From Corbicula japonica (lineage: Eukaryota; Mollusca; Bivalvia; Venerida; Cyrenidae): a stretch of DNA of 64,000 nucleotides. The notes under the pieces were generated by a model that ran no database searches, was not told the DNA's origin, and worked only from the letters and a program-made list of their open reading frames with translations. Shown here piece by piece: positions 22,601-34,395 of this stretch (positions within the stretch are counted from its first letter, which is position 1; each line of letters starts with the position of its first letter). A program made the translations under genes and the position numbers. Location of the stretch: NCBI GenBank assembly GCA_038501625.1, contig JAZAYU010001128.1, forward strand, positions 19,044 through 83,043, given 5' to 3'.

Positions 22601-25600
22601 CAGATGAACAACAAAGGATGCAGAACAGCCAGATATCTCACCTAAATATTATCCAATGAAAATGTTGATAAGGTCTTGTAATGTCCATTAATTATCCTCA
22701 TCACAAGAACCATCTGTAACCAACCAATACATGATAGGTACTTTGTCTTTTTTTGGCTCAACATTGATTCTAAATTTTGTCATTTCAAGAGTGTGAACAG
22801 TAACAATAACACTCTAAGATGAACAAGTTAGTGTATTAGCATTTGTGCTAAAAAGATCTTCAGTTTCAATAAAAATATGCTGTATTCGTCACACTAGAAT
22901 GATTATTACATTATTAGAAGCCTGATCAGCAGGTGTTGATACAAATCTGTTATGAACGCTTTATGATTAACTCATCTACTGTAACAGTATAATTATGCTT
23001 GCCACTTTGGTTGCATGGATTTAAGAGTTTATGAAGGTTAACGGGGAAATCTTGAAGGAACCTAGAAGCTCGTTTTTTTTCTTTTATCCCTCGCATCGTG
23101 TTCTTGCTTATTGGACCCCAAGTGCTCTTTTCTCGGTAAGATCATTGAGTATCAGACTTTTTTGCTTTGCAATGCTATTAGCATCCTATGTTTTTGTAAC
23201 TATGTTTTTGGGCTTTTGCATAGGCAAGCAGTGCAACTGGTCGAAAATGGCCCTGTCATATGAATAATGGCCCGAGGGCTTCAGCACATTCATAAATTAT
23301 TAAATAATAACGTCATGATCACATGTCATTTCAGTGATATGTGACTTCATAGAACGAATGTTTACCAGTTCAAAAAGTATTAATTGTGTATTTTTTGTTT
23401 GTTTTGTTTTAACTCGAGGTTAATGAATAGAATATTCTAAATTTTAAATGCCTGAAGTGGTTATCGCGGAATGAGTATGCAAACGCTATGCGTTTAAAGT
23501 ATTTCATACTTATACATTTTGCTTTGTAAACGTAAGACTATCCCTTTCCTTGATATATACGTATTTTTAAGCATGTGCGACCAGTGTAGATCCAGATCAG
23601 CCGGCACATCTTTATTGATAATGAGCACGGCAGGAAAGCACTCTTTTAGGCATAGCCGCAGTTTCTGATTCTAAACTAATGTTTCTGCGTGTTAAAATGA
23701 TTTCTGTTCGTTTCCATCTAACATGTGCACTCCCCCTAAATTCTTATTGACCATCATGCGTGTTTGTTTACAATGTATGCTAATTTTGCTTCTTTTATAT
23801 GTCAATAGAGGTTTTTGAAAAGAATGGTTAAAGTAACCGTTTTGTCTTGCAATTATTCATTAAATATCACGTTTGCTACGATTTGATGCAAAAACGCGTG
23901 CCATTATTCACTTTGTTGCCAACGTAGCTGTTCCGACAGCCACTCGAAAAAAAACATTATATCATAAATTCTTATAATAACTTTTGTATTTGTGAGAGTG
24001 AAATATAATTATTGATTGAATCAATATTTGATGGTTTTCACTTGGGTATGCACAACATTTGGGCCTCACACACTTTAAGCATCAATGTTTTCCATGTTTT
24101 CCATACCAACATGAAAACCATCAAAAAGCAATTTATCTTTAAACAATTACAGACAAAACGTGACCGATTAAAATATTTAGTGGGTATATTTATCTTACTG
24201 TCAAACAAGAATTAATGAATTTGAAAGTCACTTCCTTGAAATGAATAAAGTTTATTCCTTTTAATTTATTTCATTTAGTCACTCTGTATTGAAATATCCA
24301 GCGACTTCCATTGTTTGTGTCTTAGTCTTTAAAGGTAATATGTCGAGGGCTTAGTGCGAAACTATTCTATCTGCTTCATATTTCTATACAGGATATAATA
24401 GTTTCGCACTCAGCCCTCGATGTATCAATACTCCTTAATGGAGGAAGCATTATGATTATATGGACTACTTTTTTACTTCACAAGACTCTGTACACTCATA
24501 CAGCACAAGACTCAGCCAGAAGGGTGGTTTTGGTCTTCCCAAGGTCAAAGGGGCTGGATCTAAGTCTTTTAGTTTTATAGGTGCTAAGTTGTGGAACGAT
24601 TTGCCCTCCAACCTTACTGACATCACTAAGTATCAGTCTTTCAAGGTTGCCATCAAAGGCCATTTTCTGAGCAGTATAGCTTTTTAAACATTTTATTATT
24701 AATTTTTGTGTCTGTCTTAATTATTTGCTTATTCTTATTTAGGCACAGGTTTCTTAATGAATTACGATTATGGCATCTTCCTAACTTTGTCTTTAGTAAA
24801 TATACCATAGTAGGAGATTGGTACATGTACATTAATTATGTTAACTTAAACATGGTCAAGATTGTCTTTCATTTAATATTGTGATACTAATGTGATATTT
24901 CGTCTTTCAGCAAACAATCTGTGATAAAAGATAACATTGTGTTTGTCAAATTATGTTCTGTACTGTGATATTTATTGGTATAGGTTACTTAAATTTGACA
25001 TAAACTGTAATTGCCTCTCTAGGTCATGCCACCCACAACAAGGACCGCAATGGAAACAAGGGCTTGCTCTTTATTGCGTTATCCTTGGTGTTAGGAAGCA
25101 TGTCATGGTTCTCTATTTATTTTTAAAATTTAAGTAATCTATAATATCTAAACTTTTTGAAATTTATCAGTCCATCTGTGTATATGTCTTTTATCTCATG
25201 AACCATTATATGTTATCTATGCCGAAATAAATTATTATTATTATTATTATTATTACCAGATTTATTTATGTATATGTTCAGCCATTCTACTTATAACTTT
25301 TTACAGCTACAGTGCTAGCCAAATAATTAGAGCTCCAAATGTATATCCACAGTACGGGACGTCCATTTATGCATGGTCCCCTGTCGCAGTGGAACCTGAG
25401 AAGTTTATACAGGTAAGTTTCTATGAAACGTCTTTTTCACATTATATAACAAACATCTGAACGTCCGCGAGACCGTTCGATCATAATTCATGATTCCTTC
25501 ATGTTTGTATGCTTATGCATGCAAAATTGTTGAGCTGATGGGTGGGTTGGAGTTATTTCACCAACATAATTTGTACTTGTTTTGTGATACGAGAGCCAGT

Positions 25601-27435
25601 TGGGGCAAGTGTGAGGTTGGTGCACCCTAGAACGTGATTTAAACCCCCAGTGGCAATTTGTTTTGCGACTGACCGTTCCAAGGTTTTAACCCATCTGGTT
25701 CTTACTTACGTTATTTGTTTGTGGCGTCCATTTTGAAACTGATTATTGTAATACCATGCTCTCTTTTCCTCTTTACTTTTTGGCTGTGTGCGAAGGCTGT
25801 GTATGCTGAATGTGGCGATTCCTGATATGCATATTTCATTGTTTTCATTTTCTCCGATGCCTTGCTCAAACATTAATATCCGATTTAATTTTAACGAGCG
25901 CACTAGCTTAAGCTATTGAGCTTTATCTGACCAGTGACCGTAATTAAGCCCCGAATTGTGGTGCTATTTTATTTAAAAGATGTGAACACTCTTTAATAGA
26001 ATTACAATGATTTCGGAAAAGTCCCGATTGAAGGTCGAGATCGTTTGGGAATATGAGTTTTCTATCTGTGACCATTCTTACGCATACATGTATTTTACAT
26101 TTCTGAGTTACAGCCGTTTTCGAATTGTGTTTTCTTCGACGATCATAACCATTATTCTTTGTATTATTGAAAAAAAGTATCCTGCATTCAAAGTTTTCTT
26201 CAGATCTTTCTTTCTGGCAGGAACACATAGGAACTTTTGAACTTATCAGAGTGCATTAAGATAAATACGTTGTGTTTCTTCAAAATTGTTTAGCTCATTT
26301 TCACGGTTGATGTGTTTTCAGATGTTTTCAGATGTTTCATAGATTCGTTATTTAATGGAATCGTAACATAATATAACTCGTTTTAAATGATTACATCATT
26401 ATAATACACCTAACTTATTATTACTTTTCATTAATGTATTTATTGAAAAGTAATAAACATTGTCGTGTGATTAATATAAAACAGGTCCGATTCGCTGAAG
26501 CCGTGTACATAACTGGTGTGGAAGTCTATGAGGTACGGGATGCTGACGTTGTGACGGCTTTAAAGGCTCTAGACGTTGTGGGTAGTTGGATAACACTTTG
26601 GTCTACAGATACTGTTCAAGTCATCTGGGATGCTAGAATATTTGCACCTGAATTATCGGTAGGTGAAAAATTATTGAAATAATGACAACACCGGCTATAA
26701 ACTAATCTAGCTATGTTGATACATGTACAACATGTTTATGCATTAAGAAAAGCAGTTGATGAAAAAGCAAAGATCATACCTCCTTTTGGAATATATACCG
26801 AACAAAATAAGTTCGGCACACAAGTAATCTTTTGCGTAAATTATAAAAAAACTGGTTTAGAGACTTACGTATTATCATGATTAATTGTTTGAAGAGTTAA
26901 AGACAAATACAAAATAAAATTCGGTTGGGAAAAATAACCGAGAAATATCAGATTTAGTAGGATATGGGTCAACAGTCAAAAGTTGCAAAATTTGCATTAT
27001 TAAGGTAGAGGTGTGAAATCTATGCAGTCATTGTTGTTTGTTTTATAGCAGTTATAAGCAAGCACTTTGATGCTTGTAACAGGAAGTACATGTAATCAAT
27101 AGTTGATACCAAGCCATTTCCATAATAACACTCAAACTTAATTATTTATTAATTAAATCATCCACTCACTGATCTGATGTCTAGTTCAAGAGGCCATATC
27201 ATTAGAAGGCGTGGTACTTTAAACGTAAACAAGTGACGAAATAACCTTTAGACTCAGAATTTGATTGTGTTAAGAGGCATAATGCGCACAACACTATTCT
27301 AAATGTTTTACTATGTTGTGTTTGTGTTTAACCTTTCAGGTGGCCATGAACAGCCGTTCCAGAGAGGTCCGTATAGAAACACATCCTTTATATTACGTGC
27401 AAATTGACGCCGTCAAAATTGTGGGAATAAAATGA
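19415..27435 (+). CDS. PAN/apple plus FBXL4-like discoidin domain protein, five exons
   Basis: The exons are 19415-19607, 21692-21752, 25307-25412, 26485-26658 and 27340-27435. All borders are GT-AG and the phases agree (1, 2, 0, 0). The joined frame is 209 residues. Residues 1-64 look like a PAN/apple module (GQLSASQCLAKCSATTGCVS, then GWLVYYTS). The remainder matches the discoidin-like domain found in FBXL4 and molluscan lectin-like proteins: YSASQIIRAPNVYPQYGTSI, then FAEAVYITGVEVYEV, SWITLWSTDTVQVIW, ARIFAPELS and YYVQIDAVKIVGIK. The start is uncertain. ATG 19415 lies after in-frame TTDTTYGTP and there is no signal peptide, so a 5' signal exon is probably missing. A secreted lectin-like role is inference. 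Confidence 0.75.
20052..20298 (-). mobile_element. tRNA-derived SINE in the PAN gene intron
   Basis: On the minus strand, TGGCCTAGTGGTTAAGG (A box) is followed by GGTTCGAATCC (B box) with tRNA spacing, in 20219-20290. A tRNA-unrelated body follows (gttctgatatggccggttgg and onward to about 20052). This is a classic SINE head with perfect Pol III boxes. Confidence 0.8.
21692..21752 (+). CDS. Small linker exon (61 nt)
   Basis: Flanked by tacaatttcag| and |gtacgc. It enters at phase 1 and leaves at phase 2, and encodes EKISQWVQSVTAFSSEYAPV. It is too short for ORF calling, but the phases fit its neighbours on both sides. Confidence 0.7.
22068..22145 (-). repeat. tRNA-like sequence (SINE head)
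   Basis: The minus strand has B box GGTTCGAGTCC and A-box-like TAGTGTATTGG at tRNA spacing. The stems are degenerate and it lies in the intron of the PAN/discoidin gene. Confidence 0.6.
22400..22860 (-). mobile_element. Penelope-like reverse transcriptase fragment (decayed)
   Basis: The sequence parallels 47650-48100 phrase by phrase: aagttcgcttgcttatct, tttgtagttcattaggata, aaatcaccaaggaaccttgag. The latter encodes the [18 protein letters not shown] motif on the minus strand. Frameshifts interrupt the frame here. Confidence 0.65.
22985..23245 (-). repeat. Dispersed family A, inverted partial copy
   Basis: Starts with aagagtttatgaaggttaac and contains gtgttcttgcttattggacc, tcggtaagatcattgag and gggcttttgcataggcaagc, matching the 53830-54060 copy. 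Confidence 0.7.
24342..24420. repeat. Foldback hairpin
   Basis: tcgagggcttagtgcgaaac at the left pairs with gtttcgcactcagccctcga at the right with one mismatch, separated by ~35 bp. It lies just before a LINE 3' fragment. Confidence 0.7.
24430..25255 (+). mobile_element. LINE 3' end with ATT tail
   Basis: The frame 24460-24687 encodes the C-terminus of a CR1/L2-type ORF2 (SYSTRLSQKGGFGLPKVKGA, then IGAKLWNDLPSNLTD). A 3' UTR with caaggaccgcaatggaaaca follows and ends in an ATT microsatellite at about 25228. Severely 5'-truncated, in an intron of the PAN/discoidin gene. Confidence 0.78.
25307..25412 (+). CDS. Discoidin-like domain, first exon
   Basis: Flanked by ttttacag| and |gtaagt. It enters at phase 2 and leaves at phase 0. 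It encodes SYSASQIIRAPNVYPQYGTS followed by AWSPVAVEPEKFIQ. The 'GxPNVYPxYG...AW' pattern is characteristic of the FBXL4-like discoidin domain. Confidence 0.78.
25490..25885 (-). repeat. Dispersed family A, inverted near-complete copy
   Basis: Carries gcttatgcatgcaaaattgt, gagccagttggggcaagtgt, gcgactgaccgttccaagg and gcgattcctgatatgcatat in the inverted family order. It lies in the third intron of the PAN/discoidin gene. Confidence 0.8.
26485..26658 (+). CDS. Discoidin-like domain, second exon (58 codons)
   Basis: Flanked by aaaacag| and |gtaggt, phase 0-0. It encodes VRFAEAVYITGVEVYEVRDA and later WITLWSTDTVQVIWDARIF. The usual GAVVRI motif of the family is replaced by DADVVTAL, a possible change in the binding loop. 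Confidence 0.78.
27340..27435 (+). CDS. Discoidin-like domain, last exon with stop
   Basis: Flanked on the left by taacctttcag|. It encodes VAMNSRSREVRIETHPLYYV and QIDAVKIVGIK, stopping at TGA 27433-27435. An AATAAA at 27425-27430 lies inside the last codons. Confidence 0.78.
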   Translation: MAMNSRSREVRIETHPLYYVQIDAVKIVGIK

Positions 27436-28319
27436 TATTCCCATATTTATTTTATAACTGTGTAACAACAGACGTGCGTTTAAATGACATTTTAAATGAT
27501 CTATTGTTTTCTGGTAATCTTAGTAATACTTATACCTAAATTTACTGACTACCGTTCAAACTTAAAATCACATCTTTATAACTTAAGGATCATCGAGTGA
27601 TACGGTACATATTTCGTTTAATTTGTTATATTTCTTGTATTGTTTCTGCCTAGATCTATCAGAAAAACAAATTAACGACACATGTTTTGTTTAACTAGCT
27701 TTTAGAACATTACAAAAGAAATAGTTTTAATGAAATGTCTACCGGTAATTTATTTTCCCGTTAAAATCTACCATTTAATATATTGGGTCGATTGGGTTAA
27801 ACTTAATATTTCCCCTGGTTTTTTTTACCAATTATGGTTAATAATTTCGATGACTATTATATTATTTTAATGGACATGTGTAATCAATTAAAATGATTAG
27901 TTACCACCCTATCAGCACGAATAAATAAACCTAGTCCGATTGACTAATTTTACGTTAGTAATTTGAAAATTGAAATTAATTGAAAAATAATGATTATATA
28001 ATATATTTCTTATAAGGTAAACAATACAAAGTAAATATTCTCAAGCACGAGATGGTCACATATAACATTTGTTTGCAGAAATATAGATCTAACAGCATGA
28101 ACTATTTAATAAAATAAAATACATTTGTAACATTCAAATTCTATTTACAATCACATCTGCTGCACTTTCTCAGTAACCTCATTTAGGCGTTTCCATTTCA
28201 CCCAAAACTGGTAATGCAATAAAATGTTGATTTTTTTTCAACTAGGGAGTGAATAAGTACTAATCGTACAGAATGCGCGTTCTTTGTAATTTAGTTGCGA
28301 CTTAAAGAAGTATATTGTT
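27436..28319. other. AT-rich 3' flank, nothing recognised
   Basis: Downstream of the PAN/discoidin gene. No exon, tRNA box or repeat family member was recognised. Confidence 0.5.
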
Positions 28320-29185
28320 CGGGTTAACACGGACTTCAAAGGTAAACGTTTCCATTTGTTCTATATAACATGTTAGACAGACTACAAAGATTAATGCTGT
28401 CACTCGTTCTATGTAAGGAAAGAATAACGAAATAAATGTTTCCATGTGTTTTATGTTAAGACAGACTTCGAATATTAATGCTATCACTTGTTCTATGTTA
28501 AGAAAGACTTGGGAGATAAATGTTTCCATGTGTTCTATGTTAAGACAGACTTCGAATATTAATGCTATCACTTGTTCTATGTTAAGAAAGACTTGGGAGA
28601 TAAATGTTTCCATGTGTTTTATGTTAAGACAGACTTCGAATATTAATGCTATCACTTGTTCTATGTTAAGAAAGACTTGGGAGATAAATGTTTCCATGTG
28701 TTTTATGTTAAGACAGACTTCGAATATTAATGCTATCACTTGTTCTATGTTAAGAAAGACTTGGGAGATAAATGTTTCCATGTGTTCTATGTTAAGACAG
28801 AATTCGTAGATAAATGCTATAAATTGTTATATGTAAAGAAAGACTAAAGAGATATATGTTTACATGTGTTCTATATTAAGACAGACTTCGTTGATAAATG
28901 TTATCACTTTTTCTAAGATAAGAAAGTTCTATGTTAAGAAAGACTTAGGAGATAAAGGTTCCACGTATCTATGCTAAGACAGACTTCGGAAATAAATGTT
29001 ATCACTTATTCTATGTTTAGACAGTTTTCGGAGATAAATGTTATCACTTATTCTATGTTAAGACAGACTTCAGAGATAAATGTTATTACTTATTCTATGT
29101 TAAGAAGGACTTCGGAGATAAATATTATCACTTATTCTATGTTTAGAAGGACTTCGGTGATAAATGTTATCACTTATTCTATCGG
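28320..29185. repeat. 42-bp minisatellite with an 84-bp dimer section
   Basis: The basic unit is about 42 bp (ttctatgttaagacagactt plus a gataaatgtt half). From about 28444 to 28800 two unit types alternate, giving an exact 84-bp period. From 28970 the units return to 42-bp monomers. Open frames on both strands (MCSMLRQTSNINAIT; METFISQVFLNIEQV) arise because 42 is a multiple of three. Confidence 0.9.
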
Positions 29186-29399
29186 ATATTATATAATATT
29201 ATCTCTTGACTTTGTTCTCTTTTAAGACAGACTTCCATGATAGGTGTTATGTGATGATGATAAATTTCATTACTTTTTTAGTTGTGGTTTATCTGCTTAA
29301 TACCGTAGTTTCTTAAAATGTCATGAAACCAGATAATATATGCAATTTGAGCCGAATGTTATTATGGCGTTACATCGGGGCAAGTTTGAGATTGGTGCA

Positions 29400-30037
29400 A
29401 GTAAGAACAAGATATAGTGAGTGATGCGCCTATCGTAACCGAGCATGTCCTTGACGGCGACGTTTAACAACGTCTTAGACTCTAGAAGGCCGCTAGGCTC
29501 ATGCTTCCCCGGCCTTCTTGAAACCGCTTATACCGTTTGTAGATTGCTGTTTTCTTTACCTCAGCTTTCCAATAGACATTGCTGATCTGTTCAATAGTTT
29601 TCTTATTTGAAAGTTGAATGCGCAAATTATTTTTAATGGCAAATTGTTGCTTAACATTCATTTTAGCACCTTTCAACACAAAACACATGTTTTGTTTACA
29701 TTTCAGACGTAACCGTGCGATTTGACGACAGTGACGTCATGCCAGATAATGGCGGAAACGTTAGATGTAATTTGGTTGACATATGTTGAAAATTAATTTT
29801 AATAGACGTTATGTTTTAAACTATTTTCTGTTGGAAATAACCAAAATTTTGACCGGAATGACGTTGGTAACGTTACTATCGAAACCATAATATGTTCCAG
29901 TTTACAGATTTAAGACTGTTACTTAGTTTATCAATAGGCAATAGATCTATCTATATTGTGGTAAAATTTCACTGCCCTATTTATAAATTAAAGAAAACTA
30001 GAGCACTTCTCTGCGAATTTTTGAATCACCCCTCGTA
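29400..30037 (-). mobile_element. Second mariner relic, a different subfamily
   Basis: The minus strand encodes MNVKQQFAIKNNLRIQLSNK and later AVYKRYKRFQEG-like sequence (read AIYKRYKRFQEGRGSM), a mariner helix-turn-helix start. After a frame break it reads VKDMLGYDRRIT. The outer end at 30037 reads TACGAGGGGTGATTCAAAAA on the minus strand, a mariner-type TIR. The 3' part is missing; a fragment of family A (29370-29400) abuts it. Confidence 0.75.
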
Positions 30038-30224
30038 TATTAACGTTTTAGTGTTGTAAGGTTTAGTTCAGGTTCTTACTTATTAATTACTAACATTACG
30101 TAGTATATACTGAAACAAGATATGTTTGAAAAAGTATGATGTTTGAAAGGTTCCATGTTCACTGTAATATGCATATCATCGTTTGAGATCAAAGTGTACT
30201 GTTTATTGGTGTAAATATTGAAAG

Positions 30225-30320
30225 GCGCTCAACCTGGGTTAATCAAACTGAGCCTGCAATATATTCATATTTGTCGTGTTGGTGGCTTTCAAAGTTCCTT
30301 TTTCATCTATTTATAAGGAA
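30225..30320 (-). repeat. Hairpin family C copy
   Basis: Contains caaactgagcctgcaatat, cgtgttggtggctttcaaag and ctttttcatctatttataa in inverted family order. Confidence 0.65.
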
Positions 30321-31258
30321 TATATGAACGTAGCTTTCCTAAAAACGCAAGTCTTCTTCATAAGAACATTTTTATTTCGAATGAGTATGAAAGCCTCTGT
30401 CGCAGTGTTTGTTTATCATGCGTTGAATGAAACTCCGCCTGCCACCTCATGTGTGCATGCGTGACAGATAATGATTGACAGCTAACGTCCCCAGTCAATT
30501 CAACGGTCAAATTAACAGTTCCAGTTCGTTCTTTTCATTCGGACTGTATATATTACACTATTTTAGTTTCTATGGCTACTAAATGAAAATTAAGAATGAC
30601 ATTAAGCGATATAAGATACATTGATATTTACAACATAGGACATTTTTGGCAAAAAAACACACAACAATAATGGATATTTTGAATATTCAGCTTATGCATG
30701 TGCGTAATGACAAACTATTTTAAGCAAAGTGTTTCTTCGGAAAACTAAATTAAGCGGCATTAAAAGTTGTTGTTGCGGTTTTGTTGTTGATTAATTAATT
30801 GTAAATTAATGTGTTTAGAACGCTGAATAGAGCGTTATCAATTGTTGATGTTGTTAATGACAAAGATGATGACAAAGGTGACGCTGTAATTATAAAATAA
30901 TATTTCCAACAAAAAAACACGACCAATTGACAATAATTATGTTACAAGCATCGCTGTATTTATTTTCACCTTGATTATTTATACACCCAAGTTGCATACG
31001 TTATATTGGTGGTTAAAAATTATTCAACCGTCAATAGTTTTTTATATGTAAACTATGGACACGTATTTGGATTAAACGTAACTTCATTTTTCCAGTATGC
31101 AAACATTAATGTTTAAACTTTGTGTCATCTGCGAATTTGGCAGATTCTTCAAACTGTTAATCAATTTGTGATCAAATGAATTTTCAACAGATCTGTTAAA
31201 CAATCGGTCACAAATTTAATGTTAAAAATACATTCAAAAATTAGCATTACATTAGTTA

Positions 31259-31896
31259 CAGTACTGAAAATTATGAAATTGACAATTTTTCCGATTCCGA
31301 TCCGGTCCGCTTCCGATCCTAATACCATCTATAACCGATCCGATTCCATTCCCATTGCGGTCCAATTCCAATTCGATTGCACTCCAATTTTTTCACTCCG
31401 GACCATGCGCTCTAAACGATATTTACGCTCAATCCGATTCTTCCGATTCCGATCTTTTCGCTCCCGATTTTCATAGGTCATTAACTATAACGCAAGACAT
31501 TGCGCTCCAAACGATCTTTACGCTCAAACCGATTCTTCCGATTCCGATTCCTATACATAACTGAAAAACTGCAAATAGAAGCGATCCGATCCGATCCGGT
31601 CAAAACGCTCCGGTCTTTTCAGTCCAAGCGATCCAAACGCTCAAAGCGATTCCGATCCAGTCAAAACGATCCGGTTTTTTCACTCCAAGCGATCCAAACG
31701 TTCAAAGCGATTCCGATCCGGTCAAAATGCTCCGGTCTTTTCACTCCAAGCGATCCAAACGCTCAAAGCGATTCGCTTCGATTCCATTCCGTTTCCAATT
31801 CGATTGCGCTTCCATTGCGCTCCTAACGGGATTGGTTTGCGGTCCGCTTCCGATCCGCTTCCGATCCGATTGTCAATTTCATGATTTTCAGTACTG
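31259..31896. mobile_element. 638-bp TIR element filled with cgattccgatcc-type words
   Basis: CAGTACTGAAAATTATGAAA at the left and, on the complement, CAGTACTGAAAATCATGAAA at the right form ~30-bp TIRs, with TA at both borders. The interior is built of degenerate words (cgattccgatccg, ccattccgtttcc) and includes a 61-bp tandem of about three units (31601, 31662, 31723). ORFs here are accidental products of the word repeats. Superfamily unknown; the TA flank suggests Tc1/mariner-type ends. Confidence 0.72.
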
Positions 31897-32219
31897 TAGA
31901 CCCATCGGTACCTTTATCTTTATAACTCGAGTGATAAATCAATATTTCACAACATTGAAGCTATTAAATACTGAAAATGCATAAAATGAAACAATTTACT
32001 AAATTTTCATGTCTATTTATGCAGGATTTTACCATTTTAACTGTACCGACGATCAAGTTATACAGGACGGAGAGAGTTCTTTGAAGATCTAACTTGTTGT
32101 TGTTGTTATTGTTGTTCTTGTCGATGATGATGGTAAAGCTAACTCAGTTTCACTCTCGTTTTTTCTTTGTTTCACGTAAAGCACTAGGATTTTATTTCTC
32201 TTCTTCGCAAAACTTCTTC

Positions 32220-32420
32220 GTTATTAATATCATAATCGTCGTCAACGCCGTAATCTTTATCATGACCATGACTATCATACCATCATCATCATCTTCTTCT
32301 TCTTCTTTGTCGTCGGTTTTATATGTTGAGTAAACAAACTACCATATCATCCTCATCCTCCTCCTCCTCATCATCATCATTATATCATCATCATCATCAT
32401 CATCATAATATCATCATCAT

Positions 32421-32461
<41 letters not shown>

Positions 32462-32850
32462 CATCATCATCATCATCATCATTATCATCATCATCATCAT
32501 CATCATCTTCATAATCTTCATTATCGTCGTCATCATCATCGTTCTCATAATCATGACCATAACTACTATATCATTATCGTCGTCGTCATCATCATCATCA
32601 TCATAATCATCATCAACAACATCGCCAGTCGTTATTATATGCTGAGTGAACACACTCTGATAACTTCTTTACCAGCATCATCGGTCTCCTTATTATTACC
32701 ATAACTACTATATCATGATCATTATCATCATCATCATCGCTGTCTTCGTCGTCGTATTTACATGATATTTGAACAAACTCTTATATCTTCGACTTATCTA
32801 AAATTTGAAATATTCTTTTGACTTAAGGAGCATAGTTTCACTTATATATG
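32220..32850. repeat. TCA/TCG trinucleotide tract with unique borders (copy 1)
   Basis: Long runs of atc/tca with tcg and tcc variants occupy 32281-32760. The apparent poly-Ser and poly-Met ORFs are microsatellite translations. Both borders (cataatcgtcgtcaacgccg on the left, ttatatcttcgacttatcta on the right) recur at 35425-35750. Confidence 0.88.
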
Positions 32851-34184
32851 AAATTATTTACGTTTCGAATAATACGAACTTGACGGTTATTGTCAGTGTG
32901 GAGGGAAAAGGTGCGTGTATCTCGTGCGATTAGGCTATTAAAGTGTTGTTTTTATCTGTGTACACCATTCGAGGCGTTTCTATTCAGCGGTAATCATGTC
33001 GGACGGTTCGCAAAGTACAGGCCCACTGATTTTAACTTTGTTTGGACAGTCTTTGAGCAACTTGCACTTGGACTATACAGACATTTGAAAACAATAATGT
33101 ATATTACCGCTGAATACAACGACCTAATCCTAGTTTTTGTTTGTATTGTTTACGTATTATTGTCGGTCATCCTGATGACCGATATATTATAATGGACCAA
33201 ACTTGACCTTTGAAGGGTAACACTGGTTAACAGCGGCACCGGACGTAGTCACTTTAGACAAAGCCGCCCGTCTAGAGCTTGAGAATGCTATCCCGTTCCC
33301 CCTATTTGCAAGAAATGTGTTCTAAATGTAGTAACATCAACAAATCAGAAATTGAGCTGATATATGACGACATGTTAAATTGTATAAACATACGTGTGTT
33401 GTATTTTCTACAGGGTGTAGAAAAATGTTATGCGTCTTTTTTAGACAGTCACGTGAAGCAAACCTTCATAGCAAAATATTATTTGCTTATAAATTGAACT
33501 AATACTTTTATTTGAATCAAACAACTATTCAGGATGATCCCATATATGAAATAGATTCGATCCGTTTTATTGATTTTGTTGGTCAAAAGAAAAAAAAATC
33601 GTTTATGTTTTTCTTAGAGACTAATGAATATCCGACTTTGGCGGAAAAGGCTGTCTGTAAACAAAAGTTTACAAAAAGCTAGTCGGTTATTAGCATACAC
33701 TTTTAACCAAAAATGTATTCCAAAATTTAACAACAAAATTTTGTCACTGTCCTAGGGTGGGGAAATGAGCAGCCTGACAGGGACTCAAATTATTATATTT
33801 ACTATTCTGATCTTCAACAATTTCTGTAGAATGCTGAACTTCAACATGTAATACTGCTGGATCCCGCACATTTTCCTGTTTTTGTTTGTTTTAATGATGT
33901 AAATTTTAGTGTATGCCATGTTAGATGACATAATGCGGGTTTTAAAAAAAAAACTCATGTCCATGGGTTGACTTTGAAAGTTGATGAAAACTTTTACCCA
34001 TGTCTTAACATTAAAAATTTTCTTTCTTGTGGTATAAATCACCAAACATACGGTCGTGAATTAGTAGAGGCTTATAGCAAACGAGGAGGTGTTTTTAACA
34101 AGCATTTTGGAGAAAACGAATGCTCAGAACTTTGCTTAATTGTCACAATATTGTCTTTTAAAGCGAGATTTTGCGTTTTTGAGC

Positions 34185-34395
34185 TTTCCAGTGCAAATGT
34201 TGCGAATGTTCTTAGAAGTTAACAGAAGTTTAGCAAAGTGAGATGACGATCATTGTTTAAAGTAAAAAAGGGATCAGTGATTTTGCAATTTGTTTGCGAT
34301 TTCCAGTGCAATTTCGGTGAATGTTCTCAGAAGATACCGGAGGTTTAGCGAATGTGACATGACCATTGTTTAAAGTAAACATAGGAGATCAGCAC
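34185..34395. repeat. Imperfect tandem duplication of ~115-120 bp
   Basis: The phrase gaatgttcttagaagttaac...agcaaagtgagatgac is repeated with changes as gaatgttctcagaagatacc...agcgaatgtgacatgac, and both are followed by cattgtttaaagtaaa. Confidence 0.6.

Noticed and set aside
28302..28809. 159- and 121-codon ORFs with regular repeats
   Set aside because: Both are translations of a 42/84-bp minisatellite whose period is a multiple of three; no splice sites or start context support a gene.
28440..29180. CRISPR-like array
   Set aside because: Units are contiguous tandem repeats without unique spacers, in a eukaryotic intron-rich context.
31219..31984. Ser/Arg-rich ORFs (FRFRSFRSRF type)
   Set aside because: Products of degenerate cgattccgatcc word repeats inside a TIR element, open in several frames.
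32323..32653. Poly-Ser and poly-Met/Asp ORFs
   Set aside because: Pure trinucleotide microsatellite, open in every frame by composition.
32996..33090. Possible start exon beginning MSDGSQSTGPLILTLFGQ
   Set aside because: It hits a stop after ~30 codons, and no donor or partner exon was found.
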